Shown here: positions 1 through 7,772 of the stretch, piece after piece
Layout: the number at the start of each line of letters is the position of its first letter
Numbering within the stretch: position 1 is the first letter of the stretch
NCBI GenBank assembly: GCA_947176355.1
Contig: CAMWQY010000053.1
Location: 1 to 11,889 of the forward strand
Length of the DNA: 11,889 nucleotides
From: an uncultured Porphyromonadaceae bacterium
Lineage (GTDB): Bacteria; Bacteroidota; Bacteroidia; Bacteroidales; Muribaculaceae
Direction of reading: 5' to 3'
Translations under genes and position numbers: made by a program
The notes under the pieces: generated by a model
Databases searched by the model: none
What the model was told of the DNA's origin: nothing
What the model saw: only the letters and a program-made list of their open reading frames with translations

Positions 1-578
1 TTTTTCCAAATTGGATCAATGTAGCCTTCTTCTGCAGCCACTTCTACAAGTGTGTCGAGATTTGAGAGTGAATGATTGGTGACGTTAGCTGCTGCCAAGC
101 GATCTGTAGCTTTCTTCATTCCGTATGTGAAGATAGATACTATTCCGAGCACTTCGGCTCCCTCTTCGCGCAGAGCTTCAACTACTTCGATACAGCTACC
201 TCCCGTGGATATGAGGTCTTCAACTACTACTACCTTAGTTCCGGGTTCGCACTTGCCTTCAATGCGATTGCCACGGCCATGATCTTTTGCACCTCCGCGC
301 ACATAGCCCATAGGCTTATTGAGAAGCCAGGCAGTTATGGCTGCATGTGCAATGCCGGCTGTTGACGTGCCCATAAGAGATTCAGCCTCAGGGTAATATT
401 TTGTGATCAGTTCTGCAAGGCCTTCTTCGATGTCTTTGCGAACTTCAGGGTAAGAGAGAGTAAGACGATTGTCACAATACATTGGGCTTTTGATGCCGGA
501 TGCCCATGTGAAGAGTTCTTCAGGGCGCAGGAATACTGCACCGACACTCAGAAGATCTTTAGCTATTTTCTTTTCCAT
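1..578 (-). CDS. pyrE: Orotate phosphoribosyltransferase (3' end cut by the window edge)
   Basis: PyrE transfers ribose-5-phosphate from PRPP to orotate, giving orotidine 5'-monophosphate, the fifth step of UMP synthesis in the cytoplasm. The frame is open from ATG at 578 to the left edge (192 codons visible, no stop), so roughly 20 residues of a typical 210-residue enzyme are probably missing. Visible signatures are [16 protein letters not shown] (residues 23-38, orotate/PRPP contact region), the flexible-loop motif [12 protein letters not shown] (97-108) and the PRPP-binding motif [13 protein letters not shown] (116-128). The start is the first in-frame ATG and opens with [10 protein letters not shown], a normal beginning for this family; no Shine-Dalgarno site is visible before it. 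It lies 204 bases downstream of pyrF, beyond a repeat-filled gap with no minus-strand consensus promoter, so it is probably co-transcribed with pyrF. Identity is nearly certain; only the C-terminus is unknown. Confidence 0.96.
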   Translation of the reverse strand, partial: MEKKIAKDLLSVGAVFLRPEELFTWASGIKSPMYCDNRLTLSYPEVRKDIEEGLAELITKYYPEAESLMGTSTAGIAHAAITAWLLNKPMGYVRGGAKDHGRGNRIEGKCEPGTKVVVVEDLISTGGSCIEVVEALREEGAEVLGIVSIFTYGMKKATDRLAAANVTNHSLSNLDTLVEVAAEEGYIDPIWK

Positions 579-587
579 ATTTTATCC

Positions 588-747
588 AATTCATAATTCA
601 TAATGCTTAATGCATAATTATTTTCATGCACAGGCAATATGAATGTTTATTTTCATTTGATGGTCATTTTAATTCATAATTCATAATGCATAATTATTTT
701 CATGTTTTGCAATATGAATGATTTTAATTTTAGTTGATGGTCATTTA
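588..747. repeat. Tandem pair of ~80-bp repeats headed by A/T heptamers, pyrF-pyrE gap
   Basis: Two imperfect direct copies lie back to back: copy A at 588-670 (83 bp) and copy B at 671-747 (77 bp). Each begins with 7-bp units of the type AATTCAT or AATGCAT. Copy A has AATTCAT twice, then AATGCTT, AATGCAT and AATTATT; copy B is the same but lacks the AATGCTT unit. Both then run through TTCATG, GCAATATGAATG and TTGATGGTCATTT at matching places. No ORF or known RNA family is recognised. The copy difference of exactly one 7-bp unit suggests gain or loss of heptamers by slippage or recombination. Confidence 0.85.
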
Positions 748-764
748 AATTGCGTAGCTAATTT

Positions 765-791
765 TGCATTATGCATTATGAATTATGCATT
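765..791. repeat. Inverted heptamer block overlapping the pyrF stop codon
   Basis: On the plus strand the units ATGCATT (771-777), ATGAATT (778-784) and ATGCATT (785-791) follow a partial unit at 765-770. This is the same heptamer family as at 588-622 and 671-698 but in opposite orientation. It covers the pyrF stop codon (783-785) and the last codons of pyrF. In the pyrF-pyrE transcript, 768-791 can pair with 671-694 at 23 of 24 positions (loop about 73 nt), or less well with 588-608, so alternative long hairpins between pyrF and pyrE are possible. Confidence 0.8.
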
Positions 792-1490
792 AGTGTGAAG
801 GAATTCCTCACAGCAACGCTTGTATGCGGCGAGAGGATCTTCGGCTTTGGTGATCGGACGTCCCACTACAATATAGTCTGATCCGATTTCACGTGCTTTC
901 GCCGGAGTCATGACACGCACTTGATCGTCAGCTGCAGAGTCTGCAAAGCGGATACCCGGTGTGACAGTCACGAACTTGTCGCCACAAGCGATCTTCACGA
1001 TTGATGCTTCGCGTGGAGAACATACTACTCCGTCAAGACCTGACATTTGTGCATTTTTTGCATAGCTTGCCACTACAGCATCCACTTCTCCGGGTATCAG
1101 GAGGTCTTCATTCATAAGTTCTTTGCTGGTAGAAGTAAGCATTGTCACTGCTATGAGCAATGGGCGGGTTCCATCCGGACGGGTCAGGCCTTCGATGGCA
1201 GCTTCCATCATTTTATGGCCTCCGAACGCATGTAGGTTGGTCATATCTACATCCAGATGGGAGAGTACTGACATTGCACTCTTTACTGTATTTGGAATGT
1301 CGCAGAGCTTGAGGTCGAGAAATATCTTGTGTCCTCTTTTCTTTATCTCCTTGATGATTGCAGGGCCGGCAGCATAGAAAAGCTCCATGCCAATCTTGAC
1401 GTATGGTTTGGTATCACCAAAACGGTCAAGAAATTCAAGTGTCGCTTCCATTGAAGGGAAGTCGCACGCTATGATCACATCTTTCGCCAT
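783..1490 (-). CDS. pyrF: Orotidine 5'-phosphate decarboxylase
   Basis: PyrF decarboxylates OMP to UMP, the last step of the pathway. The 235-residue protein has the length and motifs of the short bacterial enzyme: IIACDF with Asp10, VKIGMELF with Lys32, the catalytic block [11 protein letters not shown] (58-68) with Asp59, Lys61 and Asp64, and the phosphate-binding end VTPGIRF (176-182) with IVVGRPI (207-213). The residue after KL in the catalytic block is Cys63, where the commonly seen motif is DLKLHDIPNT with His; the catalytic Asp-Lys-Asp residues are intact, so activity is expected. The ATG at 1490 lies inside the end of pyrKD (16-base overlap in a different frame), implying translational coupling. 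The last codons and the stop lie inside a heptamer repeat block, so the C-terminal Thr-Asn-Ala may be repeat-derived. Confidence 0.97.
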   Translation of the reverse strand: MAKDVIIACDFPSMEATLEFLDRFGDTKPYVKIGMELFYAAGPAIIKEIKKRGHKIFLDLKLCDIPNTVKSAMSVLSHLDVDMTNLHAFGGHKMMEAAIEGLTRPDGTRPLLIAVTMLTSTSKELMNEDLLIPGEVDAVVASYAKNAQMSGLDGVVCSPREASIVKIACGDKFVTVTPGIRFADSAADDQVRVMTPAKAREIGSDYIVVGRPITKAEDPLAAYKRCCEEFLHTNA

Positions 1491-3184
1491 GATATTCCAA
1501 TTATATCTTTAATATTGTTTATTTTAAGTTTTTTCAATACGCTCGGCAGTCCTTCTGCAATTTTCTTGCAAGCTAATGGGTCTACAAGATTTGCCGAGCC
1601 AATTTGGACTGCAGTAGCTCCTGCCATCATCATTTCCACTACATCCTCTGCACTTGAGACTCCACCGCAGCCCATCACCGGGATGCCGACAGACTGCGCC
1701 ACTTGATAGACCATTCTGACGGCTACCGGGAATACTGCAGGTCCGGAGAATCCTCCCATTCTGTTTGCTATGACAGGGCTTCCGGTGTTGATATTGATGC
1801 GCATTCCAAGAAGTGTGTTGATGAGTGTCAATCCGTCTGCTCCCGCTTCTTCACAAGCTTTTGCTATAGATACTATGTCTGTTACATTAGGTGAAAGTTT
1901 GATGAAGACAGGTTTTTTGACAGCCCCCTTGACAGCTCGTGTCACTTCAGCCGCTTGTTCGGCAGATGTGCCGAAAGCCATACCTCCGTTGTGTACGTTA
2001 GGACAACTTACATTGACTTCTATGATGTCAACACCCTCGCAAGCATCAGCCTTCTTGCATGCTTCGACATACTCTTCGATCGAGAAACCGCTGACATTGG
2101 CTATGACACATCCTGAATATATTTTTCGTAATTCAGGCACTTCATGTCCATAGACTGTATCTGCTCCCGGATTTTGGAGACCGACACTGTTGATCATTCC
2201 GTCTGGTGTCTCGGCTATTCTTGGAGTGATATTTCCGAAGCGTGAATTAAGTGTGGTTCCCTTTATGGAAATTCCTCCAAGTATGTTGATGTCATAGATG
2301 TCAGCAAATTCTTGTCCGAACCCGAATGTGCCGCTGGCAGGGACTATTGGATTTTTAAGATTGAATCCGCAAAGTTCTGTTTCAATTTTTGGTTCCCCTT
2401 CAAGTTTTCTATCACGTGGTAGGGTAGGAGCCGGAGTGCCGTTACCTTTGAAGTCTTTCATCAGTATTGCATCGAATACCGGTCCATCCTTGCAGACACG
2501 TTTCGGACCCCATGGCGTTGCTATCGTGCATCCCATGCATGCTCCGAAGCCGCATCCCATACGCTCTTCCATGCTGACTTCTCCGATTTCGCAGTCAAGT
2601 TCTCTGCCAAGAGCCGTCAGCATTGGGAGTGGTCCGCACGCATACCAGAAATCAAATCCTTGCATTTCATGCTGGCGTATGGCATCGGTCACGAATCCTT
2701 TTACACCGGCTGAACCATCTACAGTAGATACTTGAACTTCTGCTCCGAGATTGCGAAAATTATCAGCATAGAAGATTTCATCAGCAGTATTGAATCCAAG
2801 AGCAACTTTTACTTTCTTCCCATTCGCAATAAGCTTTCGGGCAAGAAGATAAAGTGGTGGTACTCCTACTCCCCCTCCTGCAAGAAGAGCCGTTTCTTTA
2901 CACCGCGAAGTATCAAATCCTTTGCCCAGTCCGGTCAGTAGATCAAGCTCCATGCCGGGCGACATTTCTGCCATTGCATCAGTCCCTTTCCCTACTGTCT
3001 TGAAGACCAATGTCAGCCGATTCCCTTCTATATCGCATACTGAAATTGGACGTCGCAGATATAGTCCCGGAATAGAGATTTCCACGAATTGCCCCGGCAT
3101 TGTGAATGCCGAGCAGTCGCCACGAAGAGTCATTTCGAAGACTGTCTCCGTAAGTCTTGTTATGCTTGTTATTTCAAATTTCAT
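1475..3184 (-). CDS. Fused dihydroorotate dehydrogenase B: PyrK electron-transfer subunit joined to PyrD catalytic subunit
   Basis: This 569-residue protein joins both subunits of the NAD-dependent class 1B enzyme, which oxidises dihydroorotate to orotate. Residues 1-240 are PyrK: flavin-binding LRRPISVCD (43-51), the nucleotide-binding loop GGGVGVPPL (103-111), ACGP (182-185), and the [2Fe-2S] ligands Cys211, Cys216, Cys219 and Cys231. Residues about 265-565 are the FMN-binding PyrD barrel: [13 protein letters not shown] (278-290), SIKGTT (306-311), [11 protein letters not shown] (391-401) with the class 1 active-site Cys394, FIKLSPN (427-433), and CGGVSS plus VQIGSANL (506-511, 526-533). 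A Gly/Pro-rich linker spans about 245-265. No methionine lies between residues 242 and 330, so PyrD has no natural separate start near its first strand. In well-studied species these are two polypeptides. The gene has its own promoter 20-51 bases upstream and overlaps pyrF by 16 bases. Confidence 0.95.
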   Translation of the reverse strand: MKFEITSITRLTETVFEMTLRGDCSAFTMPGQFVEISIPGLYLRRPISVCDIEGNRLTLVFKTVGKGTDAMAEMSPGMELDLLTGLGKGFDTSRCKETALLAGGGVGVPPLYLLARKLIANGKKVKVALGFNTADEIFYADNFRNLGAEVQVSTVDGSAGVKGFVTDAIRQHEMQGFDFWYACGPLPMLTALGRELDCEIGEVSMEERMGCGFGACMGCTIATPWGPKRVCKDGPVFDAILMKDFKGNGTPAPTLPRDRKLEGEPKIETELCGFNLKNPIVPASGTFGFGQEFADIYDINILGGISIKGTTLNSRFGNITPRIAETPDGMINSVGLQNPGADTVYGHEVPELRKIYSGCVIANVSGFSIEEYVEACKKADACEGVDIIEVNVSCPNVHNGGMAFGTSAEQAAEVTRAVKGAVKKPVFIKLSPNVTDIVSIAKACEEAGADGLTLINTLLGMRININTGSPVIANRMGGFSGPAVFPVAVRMVYQVAQSVGIPVMGCGGVSSAEDVVEMMMAGATAVQIGSANLVDPLACKKIAEGLPSVLKKLKINNIKDIIGISWRKM

Positions 3185-3203
3185 ATCTTTTTCAAATCTT
3201 CCC

Positions 3204-3235
3204 CAAAATTAGCTAATGTCGGTCGAAAATCCAAA
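3204..3235 (-). promoter_or_regulatory. Bacteroides-type promoter for pyrKD-pyrF-pyrE
   Basis: On the minus strand TTTG (3235-3232) is followed after exactly 20 bases by TAATTTTG (3211-3204). This matches the known primary sigma factor consensus of Bacteroides (TTTG at -33, TAnnTTTG at -7). Transcription should start near 3198, leaving a leader of only about 14 bases before the pyrKD ATG at 3184. It separates the cluster into two possible transcription units. The match is sequence-based; activity is inferred. Confidence 0.75.
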
Positions 3236-3279
3236 TATATCCACAAGAATTTCTCACGCCCCTACAAGTATGATGAAAA

Positions 3280-3356
3280 AATTCTCAATTCTAAATTCTA
3301 AATTCAAAATTCTCAATTCTAAATTCAAAATTCTAAATTCAAAATTCTAAATTCTC
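3280..3356. repeat. Eleven tandem 7-bp repeats (AATTCNN) after carB
   Basis: Eleven contiguous, in-register heptamers each begin AATTC and end in TA, AA or TC. In order the endings are TC, TA, TA, AA, TC, TA, AA, TA, AA, TA, TC. A twelfth degenerate unit, AATTATC (3357-3363), contains the carB stop codon (3359-3361). The array ends 45 bases before the -33 element of the pyrKD promoter, in the carB-pyrKD gap. The 7-bp period is not a multiple of three and no ORF is implied. The role is unknown. Confidence 0.95.
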
Positions 3357-3358
3357 AA

Positions 3359-6300
3359 TTATCGACTGATCATTCCGTTCCCTTTCCTGCCATATTCGGC
3401 ATCGATAGTGGATACTCCCATCGTAATTTCTTCAAGCACATCGAGAAGTACCCTTACAGTTTCGAGAGCTGTGAAGATGGTCACATTGTTTTCAATGGCA
3501 ATGCGTCGGATGTCATAGCCGTCAAGGCGTGTGTTGTGTTGGTTTACGTCAATTGTGTTGATGACGTAGCTGACATGCCCCTGACGCAACGATCTTTCTA
3601 TGTCATTGCTCCCTTCGCTAAACTTACCCAATGTGCGGCAACGAATTCCGTGATCTTTAAGAAATTTGGATGTGCCTCTTGTAGCCTCCACATTGAAACC
3701 GAGATCGTAGAAACGTTGGATCAAAGGAAGAGCCTTCTCTTTATCTGCATCAGATACGGTCACGAACAGTGTGCCGTAGTTGAGCACTTGCATTCCGGAT
3801 GCTTGTAGTGACTTGTATAGAGCTCGCGTAAGCATATCGTCGTAGCCTATGGCTTCTCCTGTGGATTTCATTTCAGGAGAGAGATATGAGTCTACTCCCT
3901 TGATCTTGGAGAATGAGAATGCCGGAGTCTTTACAAACCATCTCTTGCGGTCGGGATATAGAGTCATGTCGTAGCCTTGGCTCTTCAAGCTTTCTCCAAG
4001 CATTACCTTAGAAGCTATCTTTGCCATCGGAACACCGGTAGACTTGGAGAGGAAAGGAACTGTACGTGAGCTGCGTGGATTCACCTCGATCACATATACA
4101 TTGTCATTTTTGTCTACTATAAATTGTATGTTGTAGAGTCCTACTATTCCGATCGCTTTACCCAAGCGTACGGTGTAATCTACAATTGTTTCCCTTACTT
4201 TGTCACTTACGCTGAAAGTAGGGTAGACAGATATGGAGTCGCCTGAGTGAATTCCCGTCTTCTCTACATGCTCCATAATGCCGGGTATCAGCACGTCGGT
4301 CCCATCGCATATTGCATCCACTTCAAGCTCCTTGCCCATGATGTATTTATCTACGAGCACGGGGCTGTTGTCGGAAATATCTACGGCATTCTGAAGATAA
4401 TGACGAAGCGCCTGCTCATTGCCTACAATCTGCATGGCGCGTCCGCCAAGTACGAAACTGGGGCGCACCAAAACCGGATAACCTATTCTTTCAGCAGCTT
4501 TGACTCCGCTTTCTATGTCAGTGACAGCCTCGGCATCAGGTTGAGGTATTCCTGTCTCACGCATAATGCGCTCGAAATGCTTGCGGTCTTCTGCGCGGTC
4601 GATAGCTTCAAGCCCTGTGCCTATTATATTTACACCTCTTTCTGCAAGCGGAGCGGCAAGATTGATGGCTGTTTGTCCGCCAAGTGTCACCACTACACCC
4701 TCCGGCTTTTCGAGATTTACGACATTCATCACATCTTCTACCGTCAGAGGCTCGAAATAGAGTTTGTCGGAGATGCTATAGTCTGTCGATACAGTTTCCG
4801 GATTATTGTTTATTATAATGGCTTCGTAACCTTGCTCGCGGATAGTCTGGATGGCATGTACAGTTGAATAGTCAAATTCTACCCCCTGACCTATTCGGAT
4901 AGGGCCGCTTCCAAGCACAAGGATTTTTTTGCGGTCGCTGACTATTGATTCGTTCTCATCCTCGTATGTAGAATAGAAATATGGCACGTAAGAATCAAAC
5001 TCACCTGAGCAAGTATCAATCATCTTATAGACAGGAATGATACCGAGAGATTCCCTCATTTCGCAGATGTCTGTCTCCGAGCGGTTGCGGAGTTTGGCAA
5101 TATATCTGTCGCTGAAGCCCATCCGTTTCGCCTCTCTGAGCAGTGATGCATCAAGGGTCTCGGCATCACGGATTTCCCATTCCATCTTTATGATATTGTT
5201 AAGTTTTTCAAGGAAGAATAGGTCTATTCCGGTCCGGTCGTAGATATGCCAAAGGGCAATCTTTCTGCGAAGCAATTGAGCGATTGCCAAAAGTCGGTCA
5301 TCACGCCCCTCTTTGATGTAATCGAGGATTTCTTCTGTCGGCATCTCCTCAAATTTCTTTGAGTAAAGATGGTCTACTCCTGTCTCGAGAGAGCGTATCC
5401 CTTTAAGTAGCGATTCCTCGAAAGTCCTTCCTACGCTCATTATCTCTCCGGTTGCCTTCATCTGGGTCCCAAGTAAATTAGAAGCTTCGCTGAATTTATC
5501 GAAGGGGAATCGTGCTATCTTAGTGACTACATAGTCAAGAGCAGGCTCGAAACTTGCAGGGGTATTGGCTATCTGAATCTCATCGAGAGTCATTCCGACG
5601 GCAATTTTCGCACTGACGCGGGCAATTGGATATCCGGTCGCTTTTGAAGCTAATGCCGAACTTCGGGAGACGCGAGGATTTACCTCAATGATATAGTAGT
5701 TGAAGGAGAGTGGATCAAGCGCAAACTGTACGTTGCATCCTCCTTCTATTTCCAGAGCTCGTATAAGACGTAGTGCAGAGTCTCGGAGAAGCTGATATTC
5801 TTTGTTGGTGAGAGTCTGGCTTGGAGCAACTACAACAGAATCTCCGGTATGGACGCCGACAGGGTCTACATTTTCCATGTTGCAAATGGCGAGTGCTGTG
5901 TCATTGCTGTCGCGCATCACTTCATACTCGATTTCCTTATATCCTTTTATGGATTTTTCTACCAGAACCTGATGCACCGGAGAGAGAGCAAGCGCATTGC
6001 GCATAAGTTCTTTCAGCTCATCTTCATTGTCTGCAAACCCACCTCCTGTGCCTCCAAGGGTGAAAGCCGGGCGAAGCACTACCGGATATCCGATTTTTTC
6101 TGCAACTTTTACGCCTTCATCTATGCTGTTGACTATTTCTGAAGGAAGCACCGGTTCTCCAAGACTAAGGCAAAGCTCCTTAAATAATTCTCTGTCTTCA
6201 GCCTGCTCGATGCTTTTGAAGGATGTGCCGAGTATTTCTACTCCGCATTCGTCGAGGATTCCTTTTTTTGCGAGTTGCACTGCGAGGTTGAGTCCTGTCT

Positions 6301-6577
6301 GGCCGCCGAGTCCCGGGACGATGGCATCTGGGCGTTCGAAACGTATGATCTTTGCTACATATTCCAGCTTCAAAGGTTCCATGTAGACTTTGTCGGCTAT
6401 GCCGGTGTCGGTCATGATTGTGGCTGGATTGGAATTGACGAGGATCACTTCATATCCCTCTTCCTTGAGAGCAAGACACGCTTGGGTGCCGGCATAGTCA
6501 AATTCCGCAGCCTGTCCGATGATGATGGGCCCTGAACCGATCACCATCACTTTCTTTATATCTTTTCTCTTAGGCAT
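3359..6577 (-). CDS. carB: Carbamoyl-phosphate synthase large subunit
   Basis: CarB uses ammonia delivered by CarA, bicarbonate and two ATP to make carbamoyl phosphate for pyrimidines and arginine. The 1072 residues match the usual full length. The N-terminal half has [20 protein letters not shown] (11-30) and the ATP-grasp motif [14 protein letters not shown] (296-309). An oligomerisation region covers about 400-550. The second half repeats the fold with [18 protein letters not shown] (553-570) and [14 protein letters not shown] (829-842). An MGS-like allosteric domain starts near 935 and keeps the ATRGTS segment (965-970), where pyrimidine nucleotides act in characterised enzymes, so feedback control is plausible but inferred. 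The start at 6577 overlaps the end of carA by 8 bases and is preceded by a strong ribosome binding site. The stop falls inside a heptamer repeat. Identity is certain from the paired ATP-grasp halves. Confidence 0.98.
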   Translation of the reverse strand: MPKRKDIKKVMVIGSGPIIIGQAAEFDYAGTQACLALKEEGYEVILVNSNPATIMTDTGIADKVYMEPLKLEYVAKIIRFERPDAIVPGLGGQTGLNLAVQLAKKGILDECGVEILGTSFKSIEQAEDRELFKELCLSLGEPVLPSEIVNSIDEGVKVAEKIGYPVVLRPAFTLGGTGGGFADNEDELKELMRNALALSPVHQVLVEKSIKGYKEIEYEVMRDSNDTALAICNMENVDPVGVHTGDSVVVAPSQTLTNKEYQLLRDSALRLIRALEIEGGCNVQFALDPLSFNYYIIEVNPRVSRSSALASKATGYPIARVSAKIAVGMTLDEIQIANTPASFEPALDYVVTKIARFPFDKFSEASNLLGTQMKATGEIMSVGRTFEESLLKGIRSLETGVDHLYSKKFEEMPTEEILDYIKEGRDDRLLAIAQLLRRKIALWHIYDRTGIDLFFLEKLNNIIKMEWEIRDAETLDASLLREAKRMGFSDRYIAKLRNRSETDICEMRESLGIIPVYKMIDTCSGEFDSYVPYFYSTYEDENESIVSDRKKILVLGSGPIRIGQGVEFDYSTVHAIQTIREQGYEAIIINNNPETVSTDYSISDKLYFEPLTVEDVMNVVNLEKPEGVVVTLGGQTAINLAAPLAERGVNIIGTGLEAIDRAEDRKHFERIMRETGIPQPDAEAVTDIESGVKAAERIGYPVLVRPSFVLGGRAMQIVGNEQALRHYLQNAVDISDNSPVLVDKYIMGKELEVDAICDGTDVLIPGIMEHVEKTGIHSGDSISVYPTFSVSDKVRETIVDYTVRLGKAIGIVGLYNIQFIVDKNDNVYVIEVNPRSSRTVPFLSKSTGVPMAKIASKVMLGESLKSQGYDMTLYPDRKRWFVKTPAFSFSKIKGVDSYLSPEMKSTGEAIGYDDMLTRALYKSLQASGMQVLNYGTLFVTVSDADKEKALPLIQRFYDLGFNVEATRGTSKFLKDHGIRCRTLGKFSEGSNDIERSLRQGHVSYVINTIDVNQHNTRLDGYDIRRIAIENNVTIFTALETVRVLLDVLEEITMGVSTIDAEYGRKGNGMISR

Positions 6578-7700
6578 TTTTTACCTCCTTCCCTTGCTTC
6601 TTAGCCTCTGTTTCTTTCATGTGAGCTTCCATTTCTTGGATAAAGATATCGAAGAGATAACCGCTGTCTTGCGGACCCGGGGCGCTCTCCGGATGATACT
6701 GAACTGAAAATATGTGTTCCTCTTTGTTTCTCACTCCTTCTACAGTCCCGTCAAGAAGATTGAGATGGGTGATCTCCAGATCGGTGTCGCGTATGCTCTC
6801 AGGCCTTACGGCGTAGTTATGATTTTGAGATGTAATCTCTATTTTGCCTGTCAGCATGTTCTTTACCGGATGATTGGCTCCGCGATGACCGAATTTCAGT
6901 TTATAGGTCTTTGCTCCGAAAGCTAAGGATATTATCTGATGTCCAAGACAGATACCGAAGATTGGGAGTTTGCCGCGAAGTCTCTTCACGAGATTCTTAA
7001 CTTCCGGCACATCTTCCGGGTCGCCCGGACCGTTTGAGATGAAGATGCCATCCGGTTTAAAAGCCATTATCTGCTCAGCATCCATATTGTAGGGAACAAT
7101 GATGACGTTGCATCCTCGCTTGTTGAGTGAGCGGATGATGTTGTACTTGATGCCACAGTCGATGGCTACGACGTTGAATTTCTGGTTGGGTGTGCGTGAG
7201 AACCAACGTTTCTTGCAACTGACCTTTGCCACTACCTTCTTGTCTACCGGTGTGTCTGCTATCAGTTTAAGAGCTTCCTCTGTCGGTGTGTCTACCGGAA
7301 CTATCGCTGCGCGCATACATCCCTCATCGCGGATGATACGAGCAAGCCGGCGCGTGTCGATGCCGCTTATAGCCGGGATATTGGCCTCCTCAAGTGTCTC
7401 TGTCATTGTCTTTGTGTAGCGGAAGTTGGAAGGAGATTCACAGCATTCGCGCATCACCATTCCTCCTATTGTAGGAGCTTTAGTTTCAAAGTCATCGTCT
7501 GTGATTCCGTAGTTGCCTATAAGGGGATACGTCATCACTACAATCTGGTTGGTATAGGAAGGATCGGAAAGAATTTCCTGATAGCCCACCATGGAAGTGT
7601 TGAAGACGACTTCCCCTACGATGCTACGGCGGGCACCGCAACTTTGCCCCGGAAACTCGAGTCCGTTTTCCAATACAAGTTTTACGTCTGCGTCTTTCAT
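6570..7700 (-). CDS. carA: Carbamoyl-phosphate synthase small (glutaminase) subunit
   Basis: CarA hydrolyses glutamine and channels ammonia to CarB. The 376 residues fit the family. The N-terminal domain contains [20 protein letters not shown] (29-48) and SGIDTRRL (112-119). The class I glutamine amidotransferase domain has [10 protein letters not shown] (221-230), FGICLGHQ (248-255) with nucleophile Cys251, GHRGANHPV (271-279), and QYHPES (334-339) with His336 and Glu338, completing the catalytic triad. The ATG at 7700 is the first of the frame; only weak purine content precedes it. The gene follows pyrC by 72 bases, a gap filled by heptamer repeats with no consensus promoter, so it is probably read from the pyrC transcript. 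Its final codons carry the Shine-Dalgarno sequence of carB. Confidence 0.98.
   Translation of the reverse strand: MKDADVKLVLENGLEFPGQSCGARRSIVGEVVFNTSMVGYQEILSDPSYTNQIVVMTYPLIGNYGITDDDFETKAPTIGGMVMRECCESPSNFRYTKTMTETLEEANIPAISGIDTRRLARIIRDEGCMRAAIVPVDTPTEEALKLIADTPVDKKVVAKVSCKKRWFSRTPNQKFNVVAIDCGIKYNIIRSLNKRGCNVIIVPYNMDAEQIMAFKPDGIFISNGPGDPEDVPEVKNLVKRLRGKLPIFGICLGHQIISLAFGAKTYKLKFGHRGANHPVKNMLTGKIEITSQNHNYAVRPESIRDTDLEITHLNLLDGTVEGVRNKEEHIFSVQYHPESAPGPQDSGYLFDIFIQEMEAHMKETEAKKQGKEVKNA
6584..6590 (-). promoter_or_regulatory. Strong Shine-Dalgarno site for carB inside the end of carA
   Basis: The minus strand reads AAGGAGG at 6590-6584, six bases before the carB ATG at 6577. This is close to a perfect complement of the 16S rRNA tail and fixes the carB start. 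It encodes part of the Lys-rich CarA tail. None of the other starts in this window has a comparable site, as is usual in Bacteroidota, where such sites contribute little to most starts. Confidence 0.85.
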
Positions 7701-7732
7701 TTTATGTTGTCTGTAGAAACTATAATCGTTTT

Positions 7733-7767
7733 GATCGTTGATCGTTGATAGTTAATCGTTGATAGTT
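7733..7767. repeat. Five tandem heptamers (GATCGTT/GATAGTT type) between pyrC and carA
   Basis: Five in-register 7-bp units occupy 7733-7767: GATCGTT twice, GATAGTT, AATCGTT and GATAGTT. A further AATCGTT at 7724-7730 is offset by two bases. In the transcript sense the units read AACTATC or AACGATC/T. The array starts 6 bases after the pyrC stop codon (7773-7775) and ends 33 bases before the carA start. The unit differs from those at the other junctions but has the same period. The role is unknown. Confidence 0.88.
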
Positions 7768-7772
7768 AAGAT

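Noticed and set aside
759..766. A plus-strand TAATTTTG that could drive antisense RNA into pyrF.
   Set aside because: Only a partial TTG lies 22 bases upstream, and the stretch is A/T-rich repeat where the box can occur by chance.
588..791. CRISPR array in the repeat-rich pyrF-pyrE gap.
   Set aside because: The repeats are contiguous heptamers and a tandem duplication with no unique spacers, and no cas genes are present.
3280..3363. Rho-independent terminator between carB and pyrKD.
   Set aside because: The array has no G/C-rich stem followed by a U-tract; it is direct repeats rather than an inverted repeat.
4247..4867. A 206-residue plus-strand ORF opposite carB (and a 245-residue one opposite pyrC at 7998-8735).
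   Set aside because: Both are antisense to strongly conserved genes, show no recognisable domain and have no promoter or ribosome site; they are shadows of the real coding frames.
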